From the NCBI RefSeq assembly GCF_019090095.1, contig NZ_JAGQFP010000002.1, forward strand, positions 1,984,001 through 2,048,000: a stretch of DNA of 64,000 nucleotides, in the 5' to 3' direction. Positions 17,629-25,974 of this stretch are shown here, in pieces. Below the pieces are notes generated by a model. It made no database searches. It was given only the letters and a program-made list of their open reading frames with translations, and had not been told where the DNA came from. Positions within the stretch are counted from its first letter, which is position 1; the number at the start of each line of letters is the position of its first letter. This stretch comes from Stutzerimonas stutzeri. GTDB lineage: Bacteria; Pseudomonadota; Gammaproteobacteria; Pseudomonadales; Pseudomonadaceae. Made by a program: the position numbers and the translations under genes.

Positions 17629-17946
17629 ATGATCAAGTCTGTTCTCTGCGCAACACTCTTCGCACTGCTCACAAGCGTATCGGCCGGCAGCTTCGCGGCG
17701 AAAAAAACCGAGCCTGTTGAAGCTGCGAAAGTCGCTGCCACTCAATCGGTGGCAATCAATCTCAATACGGCGGATGCTGAAACCCTGACCCGCGAGCTGA
17801 AGGGCATCGGCGCAGCGAAGGCGGAGGCTATCGTCGCCTACCGCGAAGCGCATGGCCCGTTCAGCTCGGTTGATGATCTGCTCGAAGTCAAAGGCATTGG
17901 TGCGGCGACACTGGAAAAGAACCGCGCGAAACTGAGCCTGAACTAA
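17629..17946 (+). CDS. Small helix-hairpin-helix DNA-binding protein (ComEA family)
   Basis: 105 residues: a signal peptide or anchor (residues 1-24, ending SFAA), a short linker, then the ComEA helix-hairpin-helix region from [19 protein letters not shown] to [19 protein letters not shown]. The two GIG turns are the HhH hallmarks that bind the DNA backbone. The family includes ComEA, the periplasmic DNA receptor of natural transformation; P. stutzeri strains are naturally transformable, but Pseudomonas carries several such proteins and competence function here is not shown. It has its own promoter and a strong terminator. Confidence 0.88.
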   Translation: MIKSVLCATLFALLTSVSAGSFAAKKTEPVEAAKVAATQSVAINLNTADAETLTRELKGIGAAKAEAIVAYREAHGPFSSVDDLLEVKGIGAATLEKNRAKLSLN

Positions 17947-17970
17947 ACCGATTGAGGCATGCTCAAGAAG

Positions 17971-17994
17971 GCCGGTCGCGAGACCGGCTTTTTT
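17971..17994 (+). terminator. Rho-independent terminator
   Basis: Perfect 7-bp stem GCCGGTC/GACCGGC with a GCGA tetraloop followed by six Ts, 24 bases after the ComEA-like stop. Confidence 0.93.
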
Positions 17995-18160
17995 GTTCCT
18001 GTTGCAAACGCGGTGAGGCCAGAAACGGATCGGTGTATAGCCAGGTTTGATAAGGCTGAACGGCTGGTGATCGTCCGTTGTCTCTATTAGAACCAGTAGC
18101 CGGCTTTGTCTAGTCCTTTTAAAGCCGAAATTGCCTTAAAAAAGCGTTGACATGTTACGG
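17995..18160. other. Intergenic region, upstream part
   Basis: Together with the DnaA-box stretch that follows, this makes a gene-free gap of about 410 bases after the terminator. No ORF with a ribosome site is seen. The right end is AT-rich for this genome (TCCTTTTAAAGCC, CCTTAAAAAAGC) and contains a TTGACA at 18147-18152 without a good -10 at proper spacing. Confidence 0.4.
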
Positions 18161-18363
18161 TTATGCACATTCTGGAAAGCGTAACCGAGCGATTCGGCAG
18201 TACCCATCCAGGTAATTTTGCGGCGTTGCTAACTCGCTGATTTGAAAGGATTTATTTGCGCTGAACAAAAACCCATCGATCTGTTTGTAGGCCGCGTCGG
18301 GCGGGCGTTTGGAGCAGTCATCCATAATCTGTTCACAAGGTTATCCACAGGTTCTGTGGATAA
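18161..18363. promoter_or_regulatory. Cluster of three consensus DnaA boxes
   Basis: TTATGCACA at 18161-18169 (+), TTATCCACA at 18341-18349 (+) and its reverse complement TGTGGATAA at 18355-18363 (-) all match the 9-base DnaA box TTATNCACA exactly. The last two form a perfect 10-bp inverted repeat with a 3-base centre. A weaker box, CTGTTCACA (two mismatches), lies at 18329-18337. Neither dnaA nor rpmH is nearby, so this is probably not oriC; a DnaA-titrating or DnaA-reactivating locus, or a DnaA-controlled promoter for the gene at 18406, are alternatives. Function is inferred. Confidence 0.6.
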
Positions 18364-18405
18364 ACGCCAAGTGCTTATTCCACGCGGGTTTGGGAGGTAT
18401 TGACG

Positions 18406-18873
18406 ATGAAAGCTCCTTGGACATTCTTCAAATATCTTCCTATGGCGCAGCGGGTACTCGCCAAGGGCCGGTTACCTGTGGTGCTTCTGGCGGTTGCTCG
18501 CAAGCGCTCTGCCCGGGGAGGGCTACTCAAGGGCTTGCGCGAAGATCTAGGCCTGCTGCAAGCGCTCTGCGTGGCGTGGTGGCGGGGCGAGTACCGAGCC
18601 ATCAGCAAACCTGCTCTGGTCGCTGCGGTAGCCGGTCTGCTGTACTTCCTGTCACCGATGGACGCCATTCCCGACTGGCTTCCCGGCCTGGGTTTCGTTG
18701 ATGATCTCGCTGTCCTGGGCTGGGTCATGCGCAAGTGGTCCGGCGAGCTCCAGGCTTTTCAGACCTGGCGAGACAACCAATCGGCTGATGTGCAGGCGGA
18801 CATCGCTCGGTTACCTTCGGCAGATGAGCCGATGGCGGAGGATGTCAGCCAGACGCGCCGCCGCCCGACGTAG
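18406..18873 (+). CDS. DUF1232 (YkvA-family) membrane protein
   Basis: 155 residues from ATG 18406, eight bases after GGGAGG; a TTG two codons earlier is too close. The hallmark DUF1232 segment is AAVAGLLYFLSPMDAIPDWL followed by LGFVDDLAVLGWVM (roughly residues 75-110): one hydrophobic helix with the conserved SPxDxIPD motif. The family has no established function, and members are seen near stress and toxin-like genes. It lies directly downstream of the DnaA-box cluster, 43 bases from the last box. Confidence 0.85.
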   Translation: MKAPWTFFKYLPMAQRVLAKGRLPVVLLAVARKRSARGGLLKGLREDLGLLQALCVAWWRGEYRAISKPALVAAVAGLLYFLSPMDAIPDWLPGLGFVDDLAVLGWVMRKWSGELQAFQTWRDNQSADVQADIARLPSADEPMAEDVSQTRRRPT

Positions 18874-19009
18874 GAGTAGCGCGTTTAATTCTTTGGAGCG
18901 ATCGGCGAATCACGTCGTATTCACTCTTAAGTGCGGGCGTTTACGCTTAAAAACGACTCCCAGACTGTTAAGCTTCGCCTTTACGGAATATTAGCGAGCG
19001 GGGTGGCGG

Positions 19010-19333
19010 ATGAGTGTCCAGGTCATCATGCGTGACGGCATACCAGACTATGCCGTGCTGCCTTGGGATGAATATCAAGCACTGTTGAAGGCGTGTGGCA
19101 AGGGGCCTGTCCCGACCGCGGGGCAGCAAGCCGCGGCCGTTTTGCCTAAATTCAGTGAGTTGCGTGCGATGCGAGAAGCCAAAGGCATGGCGCAGGATGC
19201 CGTGGCACGAGCGGTTGGCATCAGTCCGTCCTATCTGAACCTTATCGAAAGCGGTGAGAGAGACCCGGGAGAGGCGATACGCCGTTCACTGGCGCGTGCG
19301 ATGGAGATCGATGGATGGGCGCAGGAGAGTTGA
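19010..19333 (+). CDS. XRE-family helix-turn-helix regulator with Phd/YefM-like N-terminus
   Basis: 107 residues. Residues ~3-32 (VQVIMRDGIPDYAVLPWDEY) resemble the short strand-and-helix element of Phd/YefM-type antitoxins. Residues ~48-100 form an XRE helix-turn-helix (LRAMREAKGMAQDAVARAVG, SYLNLIESGERDPG). It overlaps the next gene by 19 bases, so the two are translationally coupled. The layout, a small regulator overlapping an unknown gene, resembles a toxin-antitoxin pair but no known toxin family is recognised. Confidence 0.75.
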   Translation: MSVQVIMRDGIPDYAVLPWDEYQALLKACGKGPVPTAGQQAAAVLPKFSELRAMREAKGMAQDAVARAVGISPSYLNLIESGERDPGEAIRRSLARAMEIDGWAQES

Positions 19334-19710
19334 AAGGCGCTGCGTCGTCGATTCGTATCAGCCGTCCGCACTGGCAGGCACTGCTGGACGAATTGACCGA
19401 TGCTCGACGTCAGCGGCATCTGGTGACGTATCGCGCGTTGGTCGAGCGGCTGCAATTACCCGCGCCGGCAATGCAGACACTGACAGCCGCCCTGGAGCAC
19501 CTGGCAGCGCTGGATGCACGTGCCGATAGGCCACTGCGCAGCGCTTTGGTGATCAGTCAGGGTGCAAGCCGATTGCCGCGTACGGGATTCTTCGAATGCG
19601 CGGCTCGGCTTGGACGATTCTCCGGCCCGGCCGACGGGGCCGCTGCCGCCTCCTGGCATGCCGGCGAAGTCGCTCGCGTTTTTGAGTTCGATTATCCGGA
19701 GGCGCTGTAA
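19315..19710 (+). CDS. Protein of unknown function, overlapping the XRE regulator
   Basis: 131 residues, no signal peptide or membrane segment. Residues ~12-65 (ISRPHWQALLDELTDARRQR, then TYRALVERL) look like a compact helical, possibly winged-helix, domain. Residues ~75-110 contain RSALVISQGASRLPRTGFFE, which recalls the 'alVvs...glPg.GFf' pattern I have seen after small winged-helix domains; that is recollection, not a search result. It overlaps genes on both sides (19 bases with the regulator, 1 base in TAATG with the Sel1 gene), so the three form a tight operon. Confidence 0.6.
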   Translation: MGAGELKGAASSIRISRPHWQALLDELTDARRQRHLVTYRALVERLQLPAPAMQTLTAALEHLAALDARADRPLRSALVISQGASRLPRTGFFECAARLGRFSGPADGAAAASWHAGEVARVFEFDYPEAL

Positions 19711-20177
19711 TGCTACTCAAGGTTCGAGCACGCGTGGGTTACGGGGTCGCGCGCAAGCTGCTAGGCGTCCGGCGGGCCGTACAACAGCCCAAGCTATGGC
19801 GATGGATGGAAGGCCAGTTCGCACGTATGGCCGCAATCGGCGACCCCAAGGCACAGAGCTTCTACGGTCATATGCTGCTGTTCCGCGGTCAGGGCTACGG
19901 CGCCAGGCGCGAGGGCATTCGCCTGTTATGTCTCGCTGCCGAGCGTGGCGATGCCAAGGCGGCCTATCAGATGGGCGTCATCAGTCTCAGCGAGGATGCC
20001 ACGCACGGTCCCGATGGCGTCCAGGCGGCACGGTGGTGGAAGCTCGCCGACGAGGCCGGGCATCCATTGGCGGCGACCCGTCTGGCGCAGCTCTATAGCG
20101 CGGGCGGCCATGGCCTGCCCGCGGATCGCCAGCAAGCCGAGTATTACAAGGCCAGCGCAGCCAGAGCGGGGCTTTGA
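19710..20177 (+). CDS. Sel1-like repeat protein
   Basis: 155 residues. At least three Sel1-type (TPR-like) repeats of ~36 residues are seen from about residue 40: GDPKAQSFYGHMLL, GDAKAAYQMGVISLSEDA and GHPLAATRLAQLYSAGG. Such repeats mediate protein-protein contacts in signalling. The start overlaps the previous stop by one base (TAATG). No signal peptide is clear, so it is probably cytoplasmic. Its last 34 bases overlap the 3' end of the EAL-GGDEF gene on the other strand. Confidence 0.8.
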   Translation: MLLKVRARVGYGVARKLLGVRRAVQQPKLWRWMEGQFARMAAIGDPKAQSFYGHMLLFRGQGYGARREGIRLLCLAAERGDAKAAYQMGVISLSEDATHGPDGVQAARWWKLADEAGHPLAATRLAQLYSAGGHGLPADRQQAEYYKASAARAGL

Positions 20178-21940
20178 TATTCCGCCGAACCTGGCGCCGT
20201 TTCGATCGTATAGAGGCTGTATCCGGCCTCCTGCTTGGCGCGACGCTTGGCTTGCGAGGCGAGTCCAGCCAGGCCGGCGGCATCGAGCTGCCCTTTGGTG
20301 TCGGGCCTGAGGTGGACGGCGCCGACCGAGAGTGAGAGCAGCGGATAGCGCTGCTGGCCGCCCTGTCGCCCTTCGGCGACAAAGCAGCCCTCTGCCAGAT
20401 GGTCATTTCGGTAGAACGACCGACAGCGCTGCTCGAATGCGATGAACAACTGGCTGATCCGCGTCGACCACTCTTTGGATTTCATGACCAGCAGAAAGTC
20501 ATCACCGCCGATGTGGCCAACGAAGTCACAGCTCGGATCGACCTGCTGATCCAGGCAATGTGCGAGGCACAGGAGCACCTCGTCGCCTTTGGCGTAGCCG
20601 TAAAGGTCGTTGAAGGGCTTGAAATGATCGATGTCGACGTAGCAGATCACCGCCTCCTGGCCCTGCCGCAAAAGTCGCGATAGGCATTGTTGGATAGGCA
20701 CATTGCCGGGCAGCAACGTCAGCGGGTTGGCATGGCGCGCCTGCTGTATCTTCATTTCCGTGATCAGCTTGAGCACGTCGATTACCCGACCCAGGCCGTG
20801 ATAGCGCCCGTCGACGGTGATGATGAAGTCTTCGTCGATGCGTTGCCGGGCGCGGCTGGTCAGAAGCCGGCTGACCTGTTGCAGTGATTGACCCAGTTCC
20901 ACGGCCAGGAAATCTTCGCTCATCAGGCGGCTGATGGGTTTGCGTGCCAGCAAGTCGGTTGCGAACGGTTTGAGCAGCGCGTCCGACAACAGGCTTCGAT
21001 GGACGATGCCCACAGGTATGTCGCTCGCGTCCAGTACGGCGACAGAATTCAGGTTCGCCTGCAGGCGGAACAACTCCAGAACGTCGCTCGTCGGACGCGA
21101 GACGGCGACCGCGGACTGTTTCAAAACCAGCGCGGACAGGTCCGCCTGATCCTCCAAAGAGGCGTCGTTGCGATTGCCATGCTCCGGCAGCTTCACGGCG
21201 GCATCGGGGCTTGGCTCTTCTTCCGGCCGGCCAAGCAGATAGCCTTGCACCAGATCGACGCCCATTTCGGACAGGACCCTGAGCTCTTCGCTCAGCTCGA
21301 TCCCTTCTGCGATGACCTGGGCTCGCGAGGCCCTTGCAATTTTCATGATCGACTCGACGAACTCGCGCTTGACCCCATCCCGGTGAATGCCATCGATGAA
21401 GTAGCGGTCGATCTTGACGTAATCGGGACGCAGCTCCGACCACATGCGCAATCCCGAATAGCCGGCGCCCAGATCATCAAGCGCAATCGAGAAGCCCATG
21501 TCGCGGTAATGACGCAGCGCGGCGTCGAGCAATTCGAAGTCGTCAGTCGGCGTTTGCTCGGTCAGCTCGATGACCACCCGGTCCGCCGGGATGCGGTATT
21601 TGCGCAGCAGCTCCAAGGTATAGCCGGGGCGGTGGGTGGCATCCAGCAAGGTCTCCGGGGATACGTTGAGGAACAGTTTTCCCTGCAATTGCTGCTGGCT
21701 ATAACGGTGGCAGGCGTTTTCGCGGCAGGTCATCTCCAGTTCATTGAGCCGGCCGGCATGCCGGGCGGCCGCGAGCAGGTTGATGGGGGAGTGCAGCGCA
21801 GTGTTCGAAGGGCCGCGCGTCAGCGCTTCGTAGCCGAGAACGCGTCGCTGTGAAAGCGAGACGATGGGCTGGAAGAGGCTGGTGATGTCGCCGTGAGCGA
21901 GGATGTTATCCAGCGTGCTCAACTGCTCGGTGACGGTCAT
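20144..21940 (-). CDS. c-di-GMP phosphodiesterase-type protein (EAL-CBS-GGDEF)
   Basis: 598 residues with an unusual order: EAL domain first (about 15-245), then a CBS pair (about 270-385), then GGDEF (about 410-580). The EAL domain keeps its catalytic set: YEALTRGP, NVSPETLL, ELTEQTP, DDLGAGYSGL, KIDRYFIDG, EGIE and QGYLLGRP, so c-di-GMP hydrolysis is likely. The GGDEF motif is GGDDF, and the RxxD inhibitory site is absent (PSCD instead), so cyclase activity is doubtful and the domain may sense GTP. The CBS pair may bind adenine nucleotides. It resembles the P. aeruginosa protein next to prc (PA3258, from memory). A hairpin separates it from prc. Confidence 0.9.
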   Translation of the reverse strand: MTVTEQLSTLDNILAHGDITSLFQPIVSLSQRRVLGYEALTRGPSNTALHSPINLLAAARHAGRLNELEMTCRENACHRYSQQQLQGKLFLNVSPETLLDATHRPGYTLELLRKYRIPADRVVIELTEQTPTDDFELLDAALRHYRDMGFSIALDDLGAGYSGLRMWSELRPDYVKIDRYFIDGIHRDGVKREFVESIMKIARASRAQVIAEGIELSEELRVLSEMGVDLVQGYLLGRPEEEPSPDAAVKLPEHGNRNDASLEDQADLSALVLKQSAVAVSRPTSDVLELFRLQANLNSVAVLDASDIPVGIVHRSLLSDALLKPFATDLLARKPISRLMSEDFLAVELGQSLQQVSRLLTSRARQRIDEDFIITVDGRYHGLGRVIDVLKLITEMKIQQARHANPLTLLPGNVPIQQCLSRLLRQGQEAVICYVDIDHFKPFNDLYGYAKGDEVLLCLAHCLDQQVDPSCDFVGHIGGDDFLLVMKSKEWSTRISQLFIAFEQRCRSFYRNDHLAEGCFVAEGRQGGQQRYPLLSLSVGAVHLRPDTKGQLDAAGLAGLASQAKRRAKQEAGYSLYTIETAPGSAEYQSPALAALAL

Positions 21941-21968
21941 GGTGATCCCGTGATGGCCGTGAAATGTG

Positions 21969-21996
21969 CGAAGGGCCGCACAATGGCGGCCCTTCG
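21969..21996 (-). terminator. Hairpin between prc and the EAL-GGDEF gene
   Basis: Perfect 11-bp stem CGAAGGGCCGC/GCGGCCCTTCG with a six-base loop. On the minus strand it follows prc; only a weak T-rich stretch follows. A second small inverted repeat, ATGTCAT-TTTG-ATGACAT at 22014-22031, lies closer to the prc stop. Confidence 0.6.
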
Positions 21997-22038
21997 TATT
22001 TCACGACGCAATGATGTCATTTTGATGACATTCAGGAT

Positions 22039-24138
22039 CTACTGGCTGATGGACTGATTTTTCGCTACCGCCTTCTGCAAGCCCAGGTAGTCAAGCAGGA
22101 TTCGACCACTTTCGGAGAGATACGCGTCCTCTTCGGGTTTCACCTTCTTGTCTTCCTCCACGTGCGGAGTCGTTTCATCATCGCGCTCGAGCTTGGCCAG
22201 TGGCTCTTCGCCCTTGGCCTTGCGCAGCGCGTTTTCCAGCGCCAGTTGACGCTTTTCGATGCTCTCTTGCTGGGCGCGACGCTTCTCTTCGTTGAGGCTG
22301 ATGGTCGTCTCGTGGGTAAGTTCCTGGGTCAATGCGAGGCGATCACGGGTAAAGACGAAATCAGGATTCTGATCGGTTCGTGCTTCGTGGCGGGCCTTGA
22401 GCTCTGCGAGGAACGGCTTGAACGGGTTCGCGCCCGGGTTGATAGCGGCCCGAATGCTGTCCCAGGGCATCGCTTCGGGCAGTGCGCTCTCGCCGATTTC
22501 CTTGGTGTCTACCTCAGCAGGGTAGGAAACGTCTGGAATCACGCCCTGGTGCTGCGTGCTCTGCCCGGAGACGCGATAGAACTTCGCCAGGGTGAGTTTG
22601 AGTTCACCATGGTTGAGTGGTTGCACGGTCTGTACGGTGCCCTTGCCGAAGGTCTGGCCACCGACGATCAGCGCACGATGGTAGTCCTGCATGGCACCGG
22701 CAAAGATTTCGGAAGCCGACGCGGATAAACGGTTGACCAGGACCGCCAGCGGGCCCTTGTAAAACGCGCCTTGATGCTCGTCAGCGAGCACGTCGACGCG
22801 ACCATCACTGTTACGTACCAGCACCGTCGGGCCCTGGTCGATGAACAGTCCAGTCAGTTCAGTGGCTTCCTGAAGCGAGCCTCCACCGTTGTTGCGCAGG
22901 TCGATGATGACGCCGTCGACGTTCTCTTGCTTGAGCTCCGTCAGCAGCTTTCTAACGTCGCGGGTGGTGCTCTTGTATTCCTTGTCGCCCGCGCGCAGGG
23001 CCTTGAAGTCGAGATAGAACGCCGGTACTTCGATGACGCCAAGCTTATAGCTATGGCCATCCTGTTCGAGGTTGAGTATCGACTTCTTCGCGGCCTGCTC
23101 TTCGAGCTTCACGGCTTCACGGGTGATGGCTACCACCTTGCTGCTTTGATCATTGGGCGCATTGCTGGCGGGGATGACTTCGAGACGAACGACCGAGCCT
23201 TTAGGGCCGCGGATGAGCTTGACCACCTCGTCGAGCCGCCAGCCAATGACGTCGACGATTTCCTCGTCGTTCTGGCCTACGCCGACGATCTTGTCGGCCG
23301 GAGCGATCTGTTTGCTTTTCTCGGCAGGGCCTGCCGGTACCAGGCGTACCACCTTCACGTACTCGTTGTCGCTCTGCAGCACGGCACCTATCCCTTCCAG
23401 GGAAAGGCTCATGTTGATGTCGAAGTTCTCCGCGTTGTCAGGCGACAGGTACTGGGTATGTGGGTCGTAAGACTGGGCGAACGCGTTGATGTACGTCTGG
23501 AAGACATCTTCACCACGGGTTTGCTCGAGCCGCGACAGCTGGTTCTTGTAGCGCTTGGTAAGCAGTTCTTCGATGGCCTTTGGCTCCTTGCCGGCGATCT
23601 TCAGTCGCAGCACTTCGTCCTTGACGCGCTTGCGCCAGAGATCGTCCAGCTCTTGCTCGTTCTTTGGCCACGCGGCGTTCTCTCGGTCGACCAGCAGCTC
23701 CTCGTCGAGCGTGAAGTCGAAGCTGTCCACGCCTTTTTCCAGCAGGCTCAGTGCATATCGGAGCCGGCTCTGCAGGCGCTCCAGGTGCACCTTGTAGATC
23801 GCGAAACCGGGTTCGAGATTGCCGTTCTTCAGAAAGTTGTCGAACTCGTTGCGCCAGGCTTCGAACTCGGCGATATCGCCGGCGGTGAAGTAGCTGCGCG
23901 ACGGGTCGAGCATCTTGATGTAGCTGTCGAAGATCTTCGCCGAGCGAGCATCATTGAGCGGCGGCTTGTTGTAGTGGTGCCGCTTGAGCAGTTCTACGAC
24001 GTTGAGGCTGGCGATCACCTGGTCACGATCAGGCTGCAGATAGTCCCAGTCATGCCCATCGGCGGGTTTGGCCGTGGCGATAGCCGCCTGCAGGCCTAGC
24101 AGCAGGGCAACGACGCCCGCAGTCAAGGATCGTTTCAT
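22039..24138 (-). CDS. prc: Carboxy-terminal processing protease Prc (Tsp, S41A)
   Basis: 699 residues from ATG 24138, preferred because it puts the signal peptide (residues 1-24, cleavage near ATAKP) at the N-terminus; an ATG 12 codons upstream exists and neither has a clear ribosome site. Tsp N-terminal domain with DPSRSYFT and YDPHTQYLSP, a PDZ domain (about 240-330, with EGIGAVLQ before it), then the S41 protease core with catalytic Ser about 474 in RLSASASEIFAG and Lys about 499 in FGKGTVQ, and a C-terminal DUF3340-type tail. It degrades periplasmic proteins from their C-termini. In P. aeruginosa Prc (AlgO) degrades mutant MucA and so affects AlgU, linking it to the AlgU-like promoters in this window. 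Confidence 0.95.
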   Translation of the reverse strand: MKRSLTAGVVALLLGLQAAIATAKPADGHDWDYLQPDRDQVIASLNVVELLKRHHYNKPPLNDARSAKIFDSYIKMLDPSRSYFTAGDIAEFEAWRNEFDNFLKNGNLEPGFAIYKVHLERLQSRLRYALSLLEKGVDSFDFTLDEELLVDRENAAWPKNEQELDDLWRKRVKDEVLRLKIAGKEPKAIEELLTKRYKNQLSRLEQTRGEDVFQTYINAFAQSYDPHTQYLSPDNAENFDINMSLSLEGIGAVLQSDNEYVKVVRLVPAGPAEKSKQIAPADKIVGVGQNDEEIVDVIGWRLDEVVKLIRGPKGSVVRLEVIPASNAPNDQSSKVVAITREAVKLEEQAAKKSILNLEQDGHSYKLGVIEVPAFYLDFKALRAGDKEYKSTTRDVRKLLTELKQENVDGVIIDLRNNGGGSLQEATELTGLFIDQGPTVLVRNSDGRVDVLADEHQGAFYKGPLAVLVNRLSASASEIFAGAMQDYHRALIVGGQTFGKGTVQTVQPLNHGELKLTLAKFYRVSGQSTQHQGVIPDVSYPAEVDTKEIGESALPEAMPWDSIRAAINPGANPFKPFLAELKARHEARTDQNPDFVFTRDRLALTQELTHETTISLNEEKRRAQQESIEKRQLALENALRKAKGEEPLAKLERDDETTPHVEEDKKVKPEEDAYLSESGRILLDYLGLQKAVAKNQSISQ

Positions 24139-24601
24139 CTCGGAAGGGCGGCGCGAGGCTGGGTTATAACGCATAGTTGGCCATCAATTAGGGTGTCGGG
24201 ACGGGGGCCCGGCGGGAAAACAATAGCCCGGTGGTAGCCTGCGGCTTGCATGCCGCGACGCCTCTCACACCAGGACGGTAGGGCGAGCCCCGCAGCACAC
24301 CTTACCGAATCGGCAAGCGGTACGTGTAGATGGGAGTATCGCGTTGTGGCCTGTGGCAGAAAATCATCGACGGCCTGCACTGCCAGCCGGTACCGGTTGA
24401 GCGGGCGTAGGCAGAACCACTATGGAGGCTGCCTTGAGGCATTGCAAGGCATCCGCCGACTGCTTGGTGCAACCAGGGCAAATCTGTGACGCCGAGATCG
24501 AGGCCGGGTTCCTGCCGTTGTCGCACGGCAGGCTGCATTGCCACGTATTCGGCACAAGCGGCCACGCGAATGCGGGCGCTCTGGTGTCTGCCGGTGATGC
24601 C
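24139..24601. other. Gap between prc and apeB with no convincing gene
   Basis: 463 bases. Several short frames exist on both strands (the longest about 80-95 codons), but none has a ribosome site together with a recognisable protein. It may be remnants of genes that lie between prc and apeB in other Pseudomonas. GGGGGCCCGG at 24205-24214 and runs of CpG are noted, with no clear function. Confidence 0.4.
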
Positions 24602-25891
24602 TCAGGGCAGGTCGGGACTCGAATAGAAGGCGCTGAGCACCTTGACCAGGTGCGTCAGGTCCTGGCTGCCGGCCAGCTCGCGGATCGAATGCATGCCGAA
24701 GGTCGGTAGACCGATATCGACGGTCCGTACACCGAGCTGACTGGCGGTAATGGGGCCGATGGTCGAGCCGCAACCCATGTCGCTGCGGGTAACGAAGCTC
24801 TGTACCGATACTTCGTTTTCCAGGCACAGATGACGGAAGAACCCCGCGGTTTCGCTGCTGGTGGCATAACGTTGATTGCTGTTGACCTTGATGACCGGTC
24901 CGGCATTGAGTTTCGGGCCGTGATTACCGTCATGCTTGTCGGCGTAATTGGGATGTACCGCATGCGCATTGTCGGCCGAGATCAGCAGCGAGCGGTTGAT
25001 GCTGCGTTGAAAGGCTTCGCCTTCGGGCAGGACACGGCGCAGGACCTGTTCGAGGAAGGGCCCGTCCGCGCCACACATGGACATGGAGCCGACTTCTTCA
25101 TGGTCGGTACAGACCAGTACGCAGGTTTCCTCTGGGCCGGCTCGCAGCAGGGCCTGTAAGCCGGCGAAGCACGACAATAGGTTGTCGAGTCGTGCACCGG
25201 CGATGAAGTCCCCGTTCAGGCCGATGACGGCTGCGCCTTGGGTATCGTAGAAGCTCAGCTCGAAATCCAGCACCACATCGGCTACCAGCCCGTGCTCGCG
25301 ACCGAGCTGGTCTGCGAGCAGAGCGCGAAAATCCGGCCGGTCTTCGCTGGCGACCTGTGCCAGGATCGGCGGCAGCTCGTTCTGGGGGTTGATCGCCCAG
25401 CCCTGATTGGCCTCGCGATTCAGGTGGATGGCCAGGCTCGGGACGACCGCAATCGGCAGTTTGAAGTCGATCAACTGGCTTTCGATACGGCCATCGCGGC
25501 TATAGGTCACGCGCCCCGCCAGGGAGAGGTCTCTATCGAACCAGGGCGCCAGCAATGCGCCGCCATAGACTTCGACACCCAACTGCCAGAACCCCTGGCG
25601 CTGCAGTTCCGGCTGCGGCTTGACCCGCAGGCAGGGACTGTCGGTGTGGGCGCCCACCATGCGCATGCCGTGCTCGATGACCGACTTGCTGCCGAGCTGG
25701 AAGGCAATGATCGCGGAGTCGTTACGGGTGACGTAATAGCGGCCACCGGGCTCGGTATGCCAGGTCTCGCGCTCGTCCAAGGCCTCGTAGCCCGCGGCTT
25801 GAAGGCTCCGCGCGAGGCTGCGGGTGGCATGGAACGGCGTAGGGGAGGCCTTGAGGTAGTCGATCAGACCCTGGTTGAGTTCTTCGCGCAT
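24602..25891 (-). CDS. apeB: M18-family aminopeptidase ApeB
   Basis: 429 residues, full length; ATG 25891 is preceded by AGGAG at seven bases. Metal-site elements of the M18 family are visible: [13 protein letters not shown] (His, Asp), [30 protein letters not shown] (Glu-Glu) and [16 protein letters not shown]. This is a cytosolic zinc aminopeptidase releasing N-terminal residues, preferring acidic ones in characterised members. It is followed by rluA and the min operon in the same orientation, an order shared with P. aeruginosa. Confidence 0.96.
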   Translation of the reverse strand: MREELNQGLIDYLKASPTPFHATRSLARSLQAAGYEALDERETWHTEPGGRYYVTRNDSAIIAFQLGSKSVIEHGMRMVGAHTDSPCLRVKPQPELQRQGFWQLGVEVYGGALLAPWFDRDLSLAGRVTYSRDGRIESQLIDFKLPIAVVPSLAIHLNREANQGWAINPQNELPPILAQVASEDRPDFRALLADQLGREHGLVADVVLDFELSFYDTQGAAVIGLNGDFIAGARLDNLLSCFAGLQALLRAGPEETCVLVCTDHEEVGSMSMCGADGPFLEQVLRRVLPEGEAFQRSINRSLLISADNAHAVHPNYADKHDGNHGPKLNAGPVIKVNSNQRYATSSETAGFFRHLCLENEVSVQSFVTRSDMGCGSTIGPITASQLGVRTVDIGLPTFGMHSIRELAGSQDLTHLVKVLSAFYSSPDLP

Positions 25892-25974
25892 GACGAGCTC
25901 CTGACTGCAAGGCCTGGGAGTTTACCGTATTGGCCGCTGCTGGCTCGACGGTAGCTCTCTGACCCGATGTGGGG

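Noticed and set aside
18147..18173. TTGACA followed by CATTCT as a promoter for the DUF1232 gene
   Set aside because: Spacing is 15 bases and the -10 is poor; it is over 200 bases from the gene. Kept only as part of the intergenic description.
18161..18363. Chromosomal origin (oriC)
   Set aside because: The boxes are real, but dnaA, dnaN, rpmH or gyrB are absent and there are only three exact boxes; a secondary DnaA locus is more likely.
19010..19710. A proven toxin-antitoxin module
   Set aside because: Only the regulator looks antitoxin-like; the partner shows no known toxin motif, so I report it only as a possibility.
22771..24099. 442-codon plus-strand ORF opposite prc
   Set aside because: Antisense frame of prc.
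24302..24565. Minus-strand ORF of 87 codons between prc and apeB
   Set aside because: No ribosome site and no similarity that I can defend; an overlapping frame of similar length exists on each strand.
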